A stretch of 64,000 bases of DNA, from positions 78,956,001-79,020,000 of the forward strand of contig CM077599.1 of NCBI GenBank assembly GCA_039654915.1. The letters are read 5' to 3'. Position 1 is the first letter of the stretch; every line of letters begins with the position of its first letter. This DNA is from Aquilaria yunnanensis. Lineage: Eukaryota; Streptophyta; Magnoliopsida; Malvales; Thymelaeaceae. The position numbers were made by a program, and so were the translations under genes. Of the stretch, positions 11,930 through 22,296 are shown one piece after another. The notes beneath the pieces were generated by a model. The model was not told where the DNA came from. It did not search any database and saw only the letters and a program-made list of their open reading frames with translations.

Positions 11930-12596
11930 CAAATACGCCTTTAAGCCCATATAATCATGAATCTTAACCTATTCATTACCATATTCTTCATTCTCACCAC
12001 ACTTACCAAGGATTTTTTCAGGTAATTCAGATGTCCAACTGCAATAGAACATGTACACCAGACCTGTAACAACAGAATGAGGAAAATACACCCGCAAGCA
12101 AACACAACAGAAACGGCAAGCCATTGCAACTCAACTTGGTCTTAAAATCAAATTGAACAATTTTTCCACAAGAGTGCACCAGTCAAAAACAGCAGAAGTT
12201 ATTTGCGTCTTATACATACAACATTAGAAGCATCTTCTTCAAGAACCACAACTCTTTCTTCAGCTCTCTTGACTTATAATCCCTGTATCACAGCATCGTT
12301 GCTGCCAAGTGTAGGAGGCCAGCTTGTAGACTGGAAAACAACAAAGAAACAGTGTTAAGCATAGGCTTCAACAAAACCAATTGAACAATTTTTCAACAAG
12401 TGTATTAATTCCAGTTAACGATTCAGAGCTAGTGCCAAGTGCTGGTGAGTTAAAAAAAAAAAAAAAGGAAAGAAAAGGAAAAAGGAAAACAGGTAATTAG
12501 GGACATTGTCAGGCATCAACCTAAATAAACCAATTCAATTCTTTACAAACTTGAAAAGAAACAACATTTTCAGATACCTGCTCCAAGGCCAAAGAT
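11930..12596 (-). other. conserved 3'-UTR module of F-box copy A
   Basis: This ~650-base module lies just downstream of each F-box copy (also 18,010-18,690, 19,552-20,045, 29,655-30,360, 33,785-34,505, and split around the retroelement at 48,480 and 53,787). On the - strand it contains a likely 3'-UTR intron. The donor GAGCAG|GTATCT is about 15 bases after the stop, and an acceptor TTCCAG (TTGCAG in other copies) sits near 12,330. The junction is under 50 bases from the stop, so nonsense-mediated decay would not be expected. Conservation across copies exceeds that of neighbouring DNA. Confidence 0.6.
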
Positions 12597-13688
12597 TCAA
12601 ACGGAGGCCAAAGACTGCATGTAAATATAAGCCTTGCGGTGAAAATAGTGGCTTGACAAAGTTGTTTGAACAGGAAAGGCATTTGGGTTCTTGGCATTAT
12701 ACGTGTAAACTTTCAGATGACAAGTTACCACCACAAACAGTTGGTCATCTTCCCCCAAAAATATGCATAACACTCGGTTATTATCACGATCTCCAAGAGT
12801 TCGAATGAAATGGCCATGCCTAACAGAATACTTGATTGACAGACATGAGAAGTCATGCTCCATCTCATAGACAATCCACCTAACAGGATTGCAATCCGAA
12901 TCAAATTTCAACATATACAGATGCCCTTGACATGCTCCAAAATATTTGACATCATTGTCCCTCAAAGGAATGGTTGCAGTTCTTCTCAAACAATCCTGGT
13001 TGAGATCAAAAGAATAGACAGCTTCCTTGCTACGTCCAAGCCAGTGAACTGCACCATTCCAAAATATGCCACTAAGATCACCCGGGAGTTTTTCAAAATC
13101 ATTTGAAGTAATTATAGCAGAATGCCTCCACAACCCAGACTTGGATTCATAAACATAAATCTGAGGATCCCCATCGCAAATGCAAACAAGTCTATATTTT
13201 TCCGGGGTGGAAGGATTGAAAGCCAGAATAGTGGAGCCTATTTTGTTTTCCTTCACCTCCAAAAGATCTGGTATTCTTGCCACGTGTTTTGTGGCTGGAT
13301 TGCAAACATAACGCGATTCATCTCCAAATGAACAAAGCAACAATCCATTGCAGGAGTCCAAAATTTCCACTCCTTTGGGGAATTTGCAAGGAGCCCTAGA
13401 ATTATTCCTAACACGGTAATCCTTATCAAATCTAACATATTTCAGATATTCACCCCAGAGGGCAGGCAAAAAGAGACCCGCGGGGCTAGTGTTGGGGTTA
13501 CGACGGGTATGTTCGAGACGAAAGTTGGGAATAGAGATGAGATCGTACCATTGCCGGGAAACCCTCTTGAAATTGAGGAGAGATTTTACCGGAAGACGAA
13601 TCAGAATTTCCCACAGCAAATCAGCGGAAGACGCTACTTCTTCAGCTGCTGCCTTGCTACGAGGACCTCGCTTGCGATTTTTCGCCAT
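12597..13688 (-). CDS. F-box protein with FBA domain, copy A (intact)
   Basis: 363 aa from the ATG at 13,688 (MAKNRKRG). An upstream in-frame ATG would add 11 residues, but the paralogues all start at the MAxN position. Residues ~20-62 form the F-box (LLWEILIRLPVKSLLNFKRV then SRQWYDLI). Residues ~85-340 form an F-box-associated interaction domain with ILDSCNGLLLCSF, VCNPATKHVARIP, LAFNPSTPEKYRLVC and WNGAVHWLG. Family knowledge: such proteins join SKP1-cullin1 ligases and recruit substrates for ubiquitination; substrate unknown. No disabling change is seen. It is the first intact member of a - strand array. Its 5' flank (CTCGAAGGGGAATC) matches that of copy F, so A and F may share an older upstream region. 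Confidence 0.88.
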   Translation of the reverse strand: MAKNRKRGPRSKAAAEEVASSADLLWEILIRLPVKSLLNFKRVSRQWYDLISIPNFRLEHTRRNPNTSPAGLFLPALWGEYLKYVRFDKDYRVRNNSRAPCKFPKGVEILDSCNGLLLCSFGDESRYVCNPATKHVARIPDLLEVKENKIGSTILAFNPSTPEKYRLVCICDGDPQIYVYESKSGLWRHSAIITSNDFEKLPGDLSGIFWNGAVHWLGRSKEAVYSFDLNQDCLRRTATIPLRDNDVKYFGACQGHLYMLKFDSDCNPVRWIVYEMEHDFSCLSIKYSVRHGHFIRTLGDRDNNRVLCIFLGEDDQLFVVVTCHLKVYTYNAKNPNAFPVQTTLSSHYFHRKAYIYMQSLASV

Positions 13689-14143
13689 TTGGAAGTCACA
13701 AGTAGCTCGAAGGGGAATCACCAGAGATCACAACGCCTCCAGCTTGGAACTTGATCGAAGGTGAGGGAGACGATGAGGCATCAAATTTACAGGACTCGGC
13801 GAGGTATTAATTTCAATTTCATTGAGTCTGAGAAAACAATTTAGTAAGATTAGGATGTTGTTAAATGTTTATCATTTTTTTTAAGATTTGAAATTAGAAA
13901 AATTTATAAAAATTGTATTTTTAATTGATTATTACAGTTACATAATATTGACTTTTATTTAAAATTAGTTTCAAGTAAAAAAGATATAAAAATAAAAATA
14001 AATCATTTTGTAATCAATTGACTAAAGTTAAAACGAGTTGGATAATTCACATTCTTACCTTTTTTTTTTATATTACTTTTATTGAAGTTTGACCACAAAC
14101 ACATTCATATTAGTATGTATTAAAAAAAAAAATTTAAATGATA

Positions 14144-15032
14144 CTCCCTCCGTCCCATATTCTTTGCATCACTTTCTTTTTTAGGTCGTCCCAAATTCTT
14201 TGCACCGTTTCCCTTTTTAGCAAGTTTTACTAGATAATTTTACATTTGTACCCCTTCCCATCTACTTTATTGTCATTTGTTTTGTCCGATCCCCTCGTTA
14301 GCCACTACTGGCATAGGCTCGCTGGCCAATCAGGGCGGCGAGTGACGGGGCGAGGAGATCGGGGCGAGCGACGGGGTGAGAAGGTCAGGGCGACTAGGCA
14401 ACGGAATGAAGAGGTCAAGGCAACGGAGCAGGGAGACTAGGACGGCGGGCGACGTGCGGCGTGCGAAGCAGAGGTAAGAGACAAGGACAGAAGTAGAGAA
14501 GGCTGAATCGATGAGGGGAGGAGATCAGGGGAGGCAGAATCGGAGGAGATCAGGAAGCAATGATGTAGCATCAAGAATGGCGACGATCGACGACAGTACC
14601 GAAATGAAAACGATGGTGGATCGAGGACGACGGTCGATTGAGGAAGACAACAGATCGAGAACGATAGTTGATCAAGAGGAGCGATGGTGCGATCGTGGAC
14701 GACAGCCGCAAATTGAGGACGACAAACCCAGCTTCGATGATCGACGTCGTTCACACTAGGCGGCGCGGAGGACGACCAGACCCGACTAGTACTCTGGTTA
14801 GCATGGAGGGAAGGACTGCCGAGGGCAAAATCACTGACGGAATCGATGGCCGAAACGAAGCTGGAATCAATGGCGCGGATGGAATTGAAGATGGAATCGG
14901 CTTTGGTGGTGTTGCACATGGGGAGAGAAAAAAGAACAATCAGGGGTAAAAATGGGAAAATGTACATCATTTTATCATTTCTTAATCTCCGTGCCATACA
15001 CAAATGGAGCAAACAAATTGGGACGGAGGGAG
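14144..15032. mobile_element. long Stowaway-like element with GC-rich insert
   Basis: Bounded by TA (14,142-14,143 and 15,033-15,034). The left end CTCCCTCCGTCCCATATTC pairs with a right end reading CTCCCTCCGTCCCAATTTG in reverse; these are canonical Stowaway ends. At 889 bases it is longer than usual for a MITE. 14,300-14,860 is much richer in G+C and CGA words than the surroundings and holds overlapping open frames in several phases, none recognisable as transposase. It lies ~450 bases upstream of F-box A. Confidence 0.8.
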
Positions 15033-15212
15033 TATTTAAAAACTATAATATTTAAAGTTTCATTTTCATACAAAATATTCATATCTTTATAATAAATTTT
15101 AAAAGAAATAAAATCATAAATTAATTATTATAAATAGTAAAAGGGTTAGTTTTTGTAAAATTGAGAGAGTAACTTAGTCTATTTGCTCTTTATCAAAATT
15201 GCTAAAATATTA

Positions 15213-16048
15213 CTTTATCCGTTTCATATTCTTTGCGACATTTTTCTTTTTAAGTCTTCCAAATTTTTTGCATGATTTTCTTGTTTAGTAAACATTTCTT
15301 ATCTCATTTACCATTATACCCCTATTCTAACCTTCTTTCTCCCCTTCCTAAGATACCCGGCCCACTCATCTTTCTTTCTTTCTCTCTCTCTCTCACCATT
15401 TCATCTCTGCTCCCATACTTTTTTTCATCTAGCTACGATTCCGGCCTAGAACAGGGCGAGGATTCACAAGGTGGCAAGGAGGCCGTTAGTCAAAGAATGA
15501 CATGGTGGTGAAATTGGGGCGAGGATCTGAGAGGTGGTGAAGTGATTGTGAGTTACAGAGAAGATGGAGGAGAGGTGACTGAAGACGGATGGACGGATGA
15601 ATGCAATGACAGATCGAGGTGAATCGGATAAAGGATCTCCGATCAAGGTGAATCGAAGAAAGGATCTCCGATTGACGTGGCCATTTTGCTCCTCGCCGGT
15701 GTCAAATCCTTCATGCTAGCGAGATTGTGACCGATCAATAGAGGCTGAGCACGGAGACGAACACCGAGCCTTTAAGAGCATGGATAAAGTTTATTTTTTA
15801 GGTCGAGATTGGGGCCGAGGTTAGGGAAGTAGGAAACAAAGCAAGAGGGAGGCAGAGGTGGATAGAGAATAATGACAGCGGCAGAAGAGGAGAACGGTGA
15901 ATCGGAGGTCGACAGAGGAGAACGAGTAATCAGAAGCGGACAAAAGAAGAGAGAAAAGGCAAAGATGAAAAGAAGAGGCAAACAGTAACTTGCTTTGGTA
16001 TGCGTGCCAAATAGAAATATTGCAAATATTGTGGTATGCAGGGAGAAG
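15213..16048. mobile_element. degenerate relative of the 14.1-kb Stowaway-like element
   Basis: TA at 15,211-15,212 and 16,049-16,050. The left end CTTTATCCGTTTCATATTCT resembles the right end in reverse, CTTCTCCCTGCATACCACAA. Internal sequence again has a TACCCC word shortly after the end and a GC-rich middle (15,430-15,970). Ends are worn, so the borders are approximate. It sits 180 bases from the first element, in the same orientation. Confidence 0.5.
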
Positions 16049-16074
16049 TAACTAGTAGTAGTATTATTTTTTTA

Positions 16075-16515
16075 TGGGAGATTTACAATTACCCGTGATG
16101 TCCCTAACTTATACTTTGCTCCTTATTTTTTAAAATTTACATTTTATCCTATATTTTTTTTACATTGTTTGATTATAACTTTTGAAACTTTAATTTAAAC
16201 TATGTAATAATTATTTTTCAAATAATTTTAATATCTTTAATATTTTTTTACAGTTAATAGATATTTAAAATTATCAGTTTTTCTTCTTTATAAATACATT
16301 TTCCTTTTTGTAAATATATATCATTATTTTTTTAAGGTTGATTAGATGTGAAAAGAAATTAAAAATTTTAAAATTACTGGAACACAATTATCAGATAATT
16401 TAAATTATGATTTTAGAAGTTGTCGTCGAGTGATAATGTGTAGGTTTTTCAAAATACAGAGGATAAAAAGTAGATTAGACCAACCCATATAGAGGTTTTT
16501 GTAAGTTTCCTATTT
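16075..16515. mobile_element. Mutator-like MITE (same family as 38.4 kb)
   Basis: An inverted repeat. The left arm (ATTTACAATTACC then TTTTAAAATTTACATTTTAT then AACTTTTGAAAC) is the imperfect reverse complement of the right arm ending near 16,515. The same order of words is found in 38,391-38,845 and in the truncated copy at 31,990-32,102. Its TSD could not be fixed; borders are approximate and it has no coding capacity. Confidence 0.55.
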
Positions 16516-18010
16516 TTATTAATTTGACTCTTTTTTTATTAGTAATATTTTTAATTGTTTGGCGGCAAATGCTTTCTTCGGAAATCTGTTGTTTTCTCAT
16601 CTTGATAGTACGAAGCATGACTCCCTGAATCGGTAAAATGATTATTCCACTGACTCGGTCCCAAAATAATTGTTTATATTTTCATTTTTTAAATAACATT
16701 TTAGTTGTCAACTTCCATAATTAAAAGATTCCAATTTAACATATTGATTATTGTTCTCTTAAATGCTTATATGAGAAAAGGTAGAACACAAAAAGAAATT
16801 GTACATTAAATGAGGGTTAAGATTGGCATATTACTCAATTTGACCAATGAAAAATTGCATTTATTGTAATTTCATTAGACTATAAGTTTTATTTACTAGA
16901 CAATTATTTTAGAATTGAAGAAAGAACACATTTAGTTCAATTTTTTTTTCAAGTTTCTATTTAAGTTCTAAAACTTTTTACATGTTTAAACATTTAGACT
17001 TAAATTGTTAGCCACCTGTTTTGGTGTTAACTTTATGACAATCTATTTACACGTTTTGCAAGTTTTTGAACTCAAATAGGATTTATAAAATTTTAAGACT
17101 TGAATAAAAATTTACAAAATTTTCGGACTTATATAAAAAAGTTATAAAAAATTTAGGACTGGATGTGATCTTGTGATCTTTCTCCTGACATTTCTAAACT
17201 TTTTGGGGAAATACTATTTTATCATTCACTATTTTTTCTTGCAAATGTATTTCAAAATCGTTCATTAAGCTCAATTTTTTCGAAGAAGATGCAATATTTT
17301 TTTCCTATTTATGCATCAAATGATTATGGAGGATTTCTTTGTTGCCATCACTTAAATTAATGTGAGGTAGCTTCATTTGGAGCATAATTGGCATGCAGAA
17401 TTGATTCTTATTTTATAGTCCCCATTAATATTCTTTTCCAATTTAGGCAAACTATTATCTTATTCATCTTTCGTTGAAAATTTCCAAACATATTAATAAA
17501 CTTAATATTTCTGTATAAGTTTAGTAAAGATTACTTTTTAGTAACTAAAAGTATTTATTTTGAGACATTTTTTGTTCTTTGAAACTTTTAATCATTCTTC
17601 AAGATTTTCCAAAAGTATTTTTTATTTTTATTTTTATGAAAAGACATACTATATTTTTTTATTATTTTTTTAAATTTGAAAAATGTAAAAGCTTATGAGC
17701 AAAAAACTACTCATACGAAAATTAAAAAATTATAAGAGCTTCTTCTAAAAAAATATATATTTTTCAAGTTGGAGGTGAAAAGACTACTTGTAGTCCTAAA
17801 TCTTTTGCGGCTTTTATACTTAAGTGATAAAATTTTATGAATTTCTATTTGATTCTTAAAACTTGCAAAACATGTAAATAGTTAAGTGCTAGAGTCAACC
17901 CAAAAACAGGTGGCTAACAACTTAGAACTAACTGTTTACATATTTTGAAAGTTTTTGAACTAAAATAAAAACTCATATAAAGTTCAAGGATTTAAACAGA
18001 AAAGTGATCA
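16516..18010. repeat. inter-unit flank of the F-box array, copy 1
   Basis: AT-rich DNA without genes. It is paralogous to 28,546-29,650, 32,723-33,780 and 47,351-48,480, sharing phrases such as TTTCTATTTAAGT and GTTAGCCACCTGTTTTGG. Here it lacks the Z insertion found in the other three, so it serves as an empty site (around 16,930). The interior contains its own inverted pairing of the TTTAGGACT...CTATTTACA words. Nothing else is seen. Confidence 0.6.
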
Positions 18011-18692
18011 AATTCCAGTCAAGTAAAAGGGCCGACAAGTCTTTAAGCGCATATAAATGTAATCATGAATCTTAACCCATCAATTCGCATATTCTTAATT
18101 CTCACTGACCCAACCTACAAGGATTTCTTCAGGTAATTCAGATGCCCAAGTGCAACAGAACATGTTCATCAGACCTGTAACAACAGAATCAGGAAAACAC
18201 ACCCGCATGCAAACTCAACAGAAACGGCAAGCAATTGCAACTTAACTTGGTCCCAAAATCAAATTGAACAATTTTTCCACAAGTGTACCAGTCAAAAACA
18301 CCAAAAGTTTTTTGCTTCTTATACAGATAACATTAGAAGCATCTTTCAAGAACCACAACTCTCTTCAGATCTCTTGACTTAACAGTCCCTTGATCACAGC
18401 ATTGTTATGCCAAGCTTAGAAGGCTAGCTAGCACACTGGGAAACAACAAAGAAACAGTGTTAGGCATTGACTTCAACAAAACCAATTGAACAATTTTTCC
18501 AGAGAAGTGTATTAGTTCCAGCTAACAATTCAGAACTAGTGCCTAGTGCTGGTGAGTTTAAAACAATAGGGGAAAAGAAAAACGTGTAATTAGTGACATT
18601 GTCAGGCATGAACCTAAAGAAACCATTTCAATTTCTTTACAAACAAACTTGTAATGAAACAACATCTACATACCTGCTCCAAGGCCAAAACA
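18011..18692 (-). other. 3'-UTR module of F-box copy B
   Basis: Collinear with 11,930-12,596, including CATGAATCTTAACC, GTAATTCAGATGCCCAAG and the splice-like GAGCAG|GTATGT (reverse strand, near 18,672). It marks the downstream side of truncated copy B. No gene of its own. Confidence 0.6.
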
Positions 18693-19548
18693 TCAAACAG
18701 CCAAAGACTCTGCATAAACATGAACGTCGTGACAAAAAAAGTAGATTGCTGGAGTTGTTTGACCATGAATTAAATTTGGGGTCTTGGCATTATAGGTGTA
18801 AACTTTCAGACCACGTGATACCACAACGAACGGTTCATCATCCTCCCCCAAAAATATGCATACCACGTGGAGATTATCATAAGCTCCAAGAGTGCAAACT
18901 AAATCATCACGGCTAATAGAGTACTTCACTGAGACAAGAAAAATCATTTTCCATCTCATAGACAATCCACATAACAGGATTGCATTGCAAATCAGCTTTC
19001 AACAGATACAGATGCCCATGACATGCCCCAAAATATTTTGTGTGCTGGCCCCTCAAATGAGTGGTTACAGTTGTTCTCCAAGAATCCTGGTTGAGATCAA
19101 AACTATAGATAGCTCTAAAGTAAAATCCAGGCCAGTGAACTGTGCCTTTCCAAAATACACCCCTGGGATAGTGGGATATTTGTAGATCATTTAAAGTAAT
19201 AGCAAAATGCCTCCACAACCAAGATTCGGATTCATAAACATAAATCAAACGAGACTCATCAAGGGAAACAAGTCTATATCTTTCCAGGGTGGAAGGATCA
19301 AAAGCCAGAACGATGGAGCTTTTAGTTTTGACGATTTCCTACCCCTCGAAAAGATTTGTAACTCTTGCCATGTGTTTTGCGGCTGGATTGCAAACATAAA
19401 GCTTGCATTCTGGATCATCAGAGAGATTTCTATCTCCAAATGAACACAGCAACAACAATCCATTGCAGGAGTCCAAAATTTCCAATCTTTTGGGGAATTC
19501 ACAAGGAGCCTTAGAATAACGCCTCACACAATAATCCTGATCAAATCA
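18693..19548 (-). pseudogene. F-box/FBA copy B, 5'-truncated and frameshifted
   Basis: The reverse strand encodes the FBA part only. From 19,527 downward it reads ILDSCNGLLLL, then VCNPAAKHMARV, then YVYESESWLWRH, then FGACHGHLYLLK, ending near 18,693 with HVYAESLAV. At least two frame changes occur, one near 18,925 where two bases are missing relative to copy E. The F-box and the start are absent: homology stops at about 19,548, where the sequence switches directly into the 3'-UTR module of copy C. The gene cannot make a working SCF adaptor. It is likely the product of unequal crossing-over or deletion between units B and C. Confidence 0.8.
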
Positions 19549-19551
19549 CTC

Positions 19552-20045
19552 CAGACCTTAACAACAGGACCAGGAAAATAAACCCACAAGCAAACACAAC
19601 AGAAATGGCAAGGCATTACAACTCAACTTGGTCTCGAAATCCATTTGAACAAAATTTCCACAATAGTGTAGCATTCAAAACACCAAAAGTTTTTTGCATC
19701 TTATACATATAACATTAGAAGCATCTTCTTCAAGAACCACAACTCTTTCTCCAACTCGCTCGACTTATGGTCCCCTGATCACAGCATTGTTCTGCCAAGC
19801 GTAGAAGGCTAGCTAGCAGACTTGAAAACAACAAAGAAACAGTGTCAGACATAGACCTCAACAAAACCAATTGAACAATTTTTCAACAAAAGTGTATTAA
19901 TTCTAGTTAACGATTCAGAGCTAGTGCCTAGTGCTGGTGATTAGAGACATTATCAGGCATCAACCTAAATAAACCAATTCAATTTCTTTACAAACTTGTA
20001 AAGGAACAACATTGTTAGATACCTGCTCCAATCAAGGCCAAAGAT
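19552..20045 (-). other. 3'-UTR module of F-box copy C, left end missing
   Basis: It starts abruptly at a CAGACCT word inside the conserved module, losing its first ~130 bases, and is joined to the truncated coding part of copy B. The remainder is collinear with the other modules, up to the splice-like GAGCAG|GTATCT (reverse strand, near 20,020). Confidence 0.6.
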
Positions 20046-21155
20046 TCAAACGGAGACCAAAGACTCTGTGTAAATATGAGCCTCGCGATGAAAACAGTAG
20101 CTTGCCAAAGTTGTCTGAACGGGAAGGGAATTTGGATTGCTGGCATTATACGTGTAAACTTTCAGACCACATGTTATCACCACGAACAGTTCATCATCTT
20201 CCCCCAAAAATATGCATAACACGCTTTGCTTGTCAAGATCTCCAAGATTGCGAATGAAATCATCACAACTAATAGAATACTTCATTGCCAGACATGAGAA
20301 GTCATGTTCCATCTCATAGACAATCCACCTAACAGGATTGCAATCCGAATCAAATTTCAACATATACAGATGCCCTTGAAATGCTCCAAAATATTTTACA
20401 TCCTTGTGCCTCAAAGGAATGGTTGCAGTTCTTCTCAAACAATCCTTGTTGAGATCAAAAGAATAGACAGCTTTATTGCTATGCCCAAGCCAGTGAACTG
20501 CACCATTCCAAAATGTGCCCCTGTAGGATAGTTTTGCAACAATATTTGAAGTCGTAGCAGAATGCCTTCACAACCAAGTTCTGGATTCAAAAACATCAAT
20601 CCCATGGTACCAAAATCTTCCCACGACGCAACGGTTGCAAACGATTCTATATATTTCCGGTGTAGAAGGATCAAAAGCTAGAACGAAGGAGCTACACCAG
20701 TCAAATATATTTGGTACACTGGCAACGTGTTTTGTGGCTGGATTGCAAACATAAAGCTTGCGTTGTCGATTATAAAAGTAAGTTCGATCTTCAAATGAAC
20801 ACAGAAACAATCCATTGCAGGAGTCCAGAATTTCCAATCCTTCCGGGAATTCGTAAGGAGCCTTAGAACAACTCCCCACGCGATAACCCTTATCAAATCT
20901 AAAATATTTCGCATCTCTACCGGCCATGTCAGTTATGAAGAGACATGTCGGGCTAGGGCAAGGGTTACGCCGAGTATGTTCGAGACGAAACTGCGGATGA
21001 GAGATGAGATCATACCATTGCCGGGAAACCCTCTTGAAATTGAGGATAGATCTTACCGGGAGACGAATCAGAATCTCCCACAGCAAATCATCAGAAGATA
21101 CTACTTCTTCAGCCGCTGCTTTGCTACGACGACCTCGATTGGAATTATTCGCCAT
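20046..21155 (-). pseudogene. F-box/FBA copy C, single premature stop
   Basis: The reading frame runs from the ATG at 21,155 (MANNSNRGRR) to 20,046 with one interruption. A TGA at 20,568-20,570 stands where the paralogues have the Trp codon TGG in the LWRHSA motif. The same frame resumes at once (RHSATTSNIVAKL) and stays open for 173 codons to the usual end. The F-box (LLWEILIRLPVRSILNFKRV) and all FBA landmarks are present. As it stands it would make a ~195-residue protein with the F-box and a third of the FBA domain. It could be a very recent loss, a polymorphism or a sequencing error. Just upstream sits a Mutator-like insertion at 21,266, so the promoter may also be displaced. Confidence 0.85.
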
Positions 21156-21265
21156 TTCCAAATCCCAACCTCGCAAGTTCTAATGCACCATGTGCAGTGC
21201 AGGTACACCACGTTTCCGTTTCCTTTGGTGCCGTCAGTGGACGTGAGAAAAATCAGCACATATTA

Positions 21266-21994
21266 GTCAAAAGTATCAAAATTGCCCCTGATATTTAACT
21301 CAGAACTCGAATTTGCCACTATAGTTTTTTTACCCAATCTTTCACTAATATTTTAAAATTGACTCAAATATACCACTGCCATTAAAAAATAATGGAAAAT
21401 GTAAATAGTGAGAAGTTTTAAAATTTTATGATGATAATGTAACTTTTAAAAAACTATAAGAGTTATAGATAATTAGACCTACCTCCAATGTCATGGATTT
21501 CTCCGGTCTCACCTTCGGCAACATCGCATCTGGTCGAACCTCACCTCTGACAACATCCCATTAAACCAAGGAAGGAGCACAAACGGAGGGCTACAGGCAA
21601 ACCAGCGAACCAGCCATTCCATTGGATTGATTTCGAGATCAAAACTGACAAAATCTCGAGCACTTCTCCTAATTTAGTCTCCAATGTAACAATGAAATTT
21701 TTTAAGAGTATTGGCTTCGTATTTTGTGCTAGAGATTCTGGAAGGTTGGTTTCCACCTCTGGCAAAGCAGCAAAAAAAAAAAGGGAGGAGAAAAAGCATC
21801 AAAGACGATAGAGCGAAGCTTCGAAGACAGTAGAGGGAGTGTTTTTATGCGGAGGAAAAACAATTCTTTCTCTCAAATCTCACTGGTGTCGATGGGAGGA
21901 GAAAAAGCTAAAAAAGCTAGAATTTTTTTTATCATCGGGCATCGTAGATAGTGACCGGAGAAGTTTCATAAAGCGGCGACAGTAGACGACCTTT

Positions 21995-22036
<42 letters not shown>

Positions 22037-22286
22037 GGAGAGAGAAAGACTAATTACATAAAATATTTAAAGTTTGTTAAAACTTGCATTATCACTCTAA
22101 ACTTTCAAAACTTGTTATTTTTAACGTTTTCTATTAACTTTTTAACGGCAGTAACATATTTCACCCCAAATCTAAAACTTTAGTGGCATATTTGGGCCAA
22201 TTTTAAAACATTAATAGGAGATTGGGATAAAAAAAACTGTTGTGGTAGATGACCTAAACATTAGTAGTAAACTTGATACTTTTGCC
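21266..22286. mobile_element. non-autonomous Mutator-like element 1
   Basis: The flanking direct repeats are CACATATTA (21,257-21,265 and 22,288-22,296; ten bases if the preceding G is counted). The ends GTCAAAAGTATCAA and, in reverse, GGCAAAAGTATCAA begin inverted repeats about 150 bases long. The paralogous position upstream of copy E (near 35,750) has the single uninterrupted site. TSD length and long TIRs indicate a Mutator-like element. The interior has no transposase. It includes a (GA)n run and a short reverse-strand open stretch (21,541-21,765) I do not recognise. It lies ~110 bases upstream of the copy C start. Confidence 0.85.
21996..22049. repeat. (GA)n microsatellite
   Basis: About 36 bases of uninterrupted GA followed by a GGAGAGGGAGAGAG variant, inside Mutator-like element 1 near its right TIR. 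Likely length-variable. Confidence 0.95.
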
Positions 22287-22296
22287 GCACATATTA

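Noticed and set aside
14437..15012. 191-codon reverse frame within the 14.1-kb element
   Set aside because: Overlapping frames are open in several phases because of GC-rich low-stop composition; no family motif, and it lies inside a MITE-type element.
21541..21765. 74-codon reverse frame inside Mutator-like element 1 as a captured gene
   Set aside because: No motif recognised and no second copy here to test conservation; left undescribed apart from the element entry.
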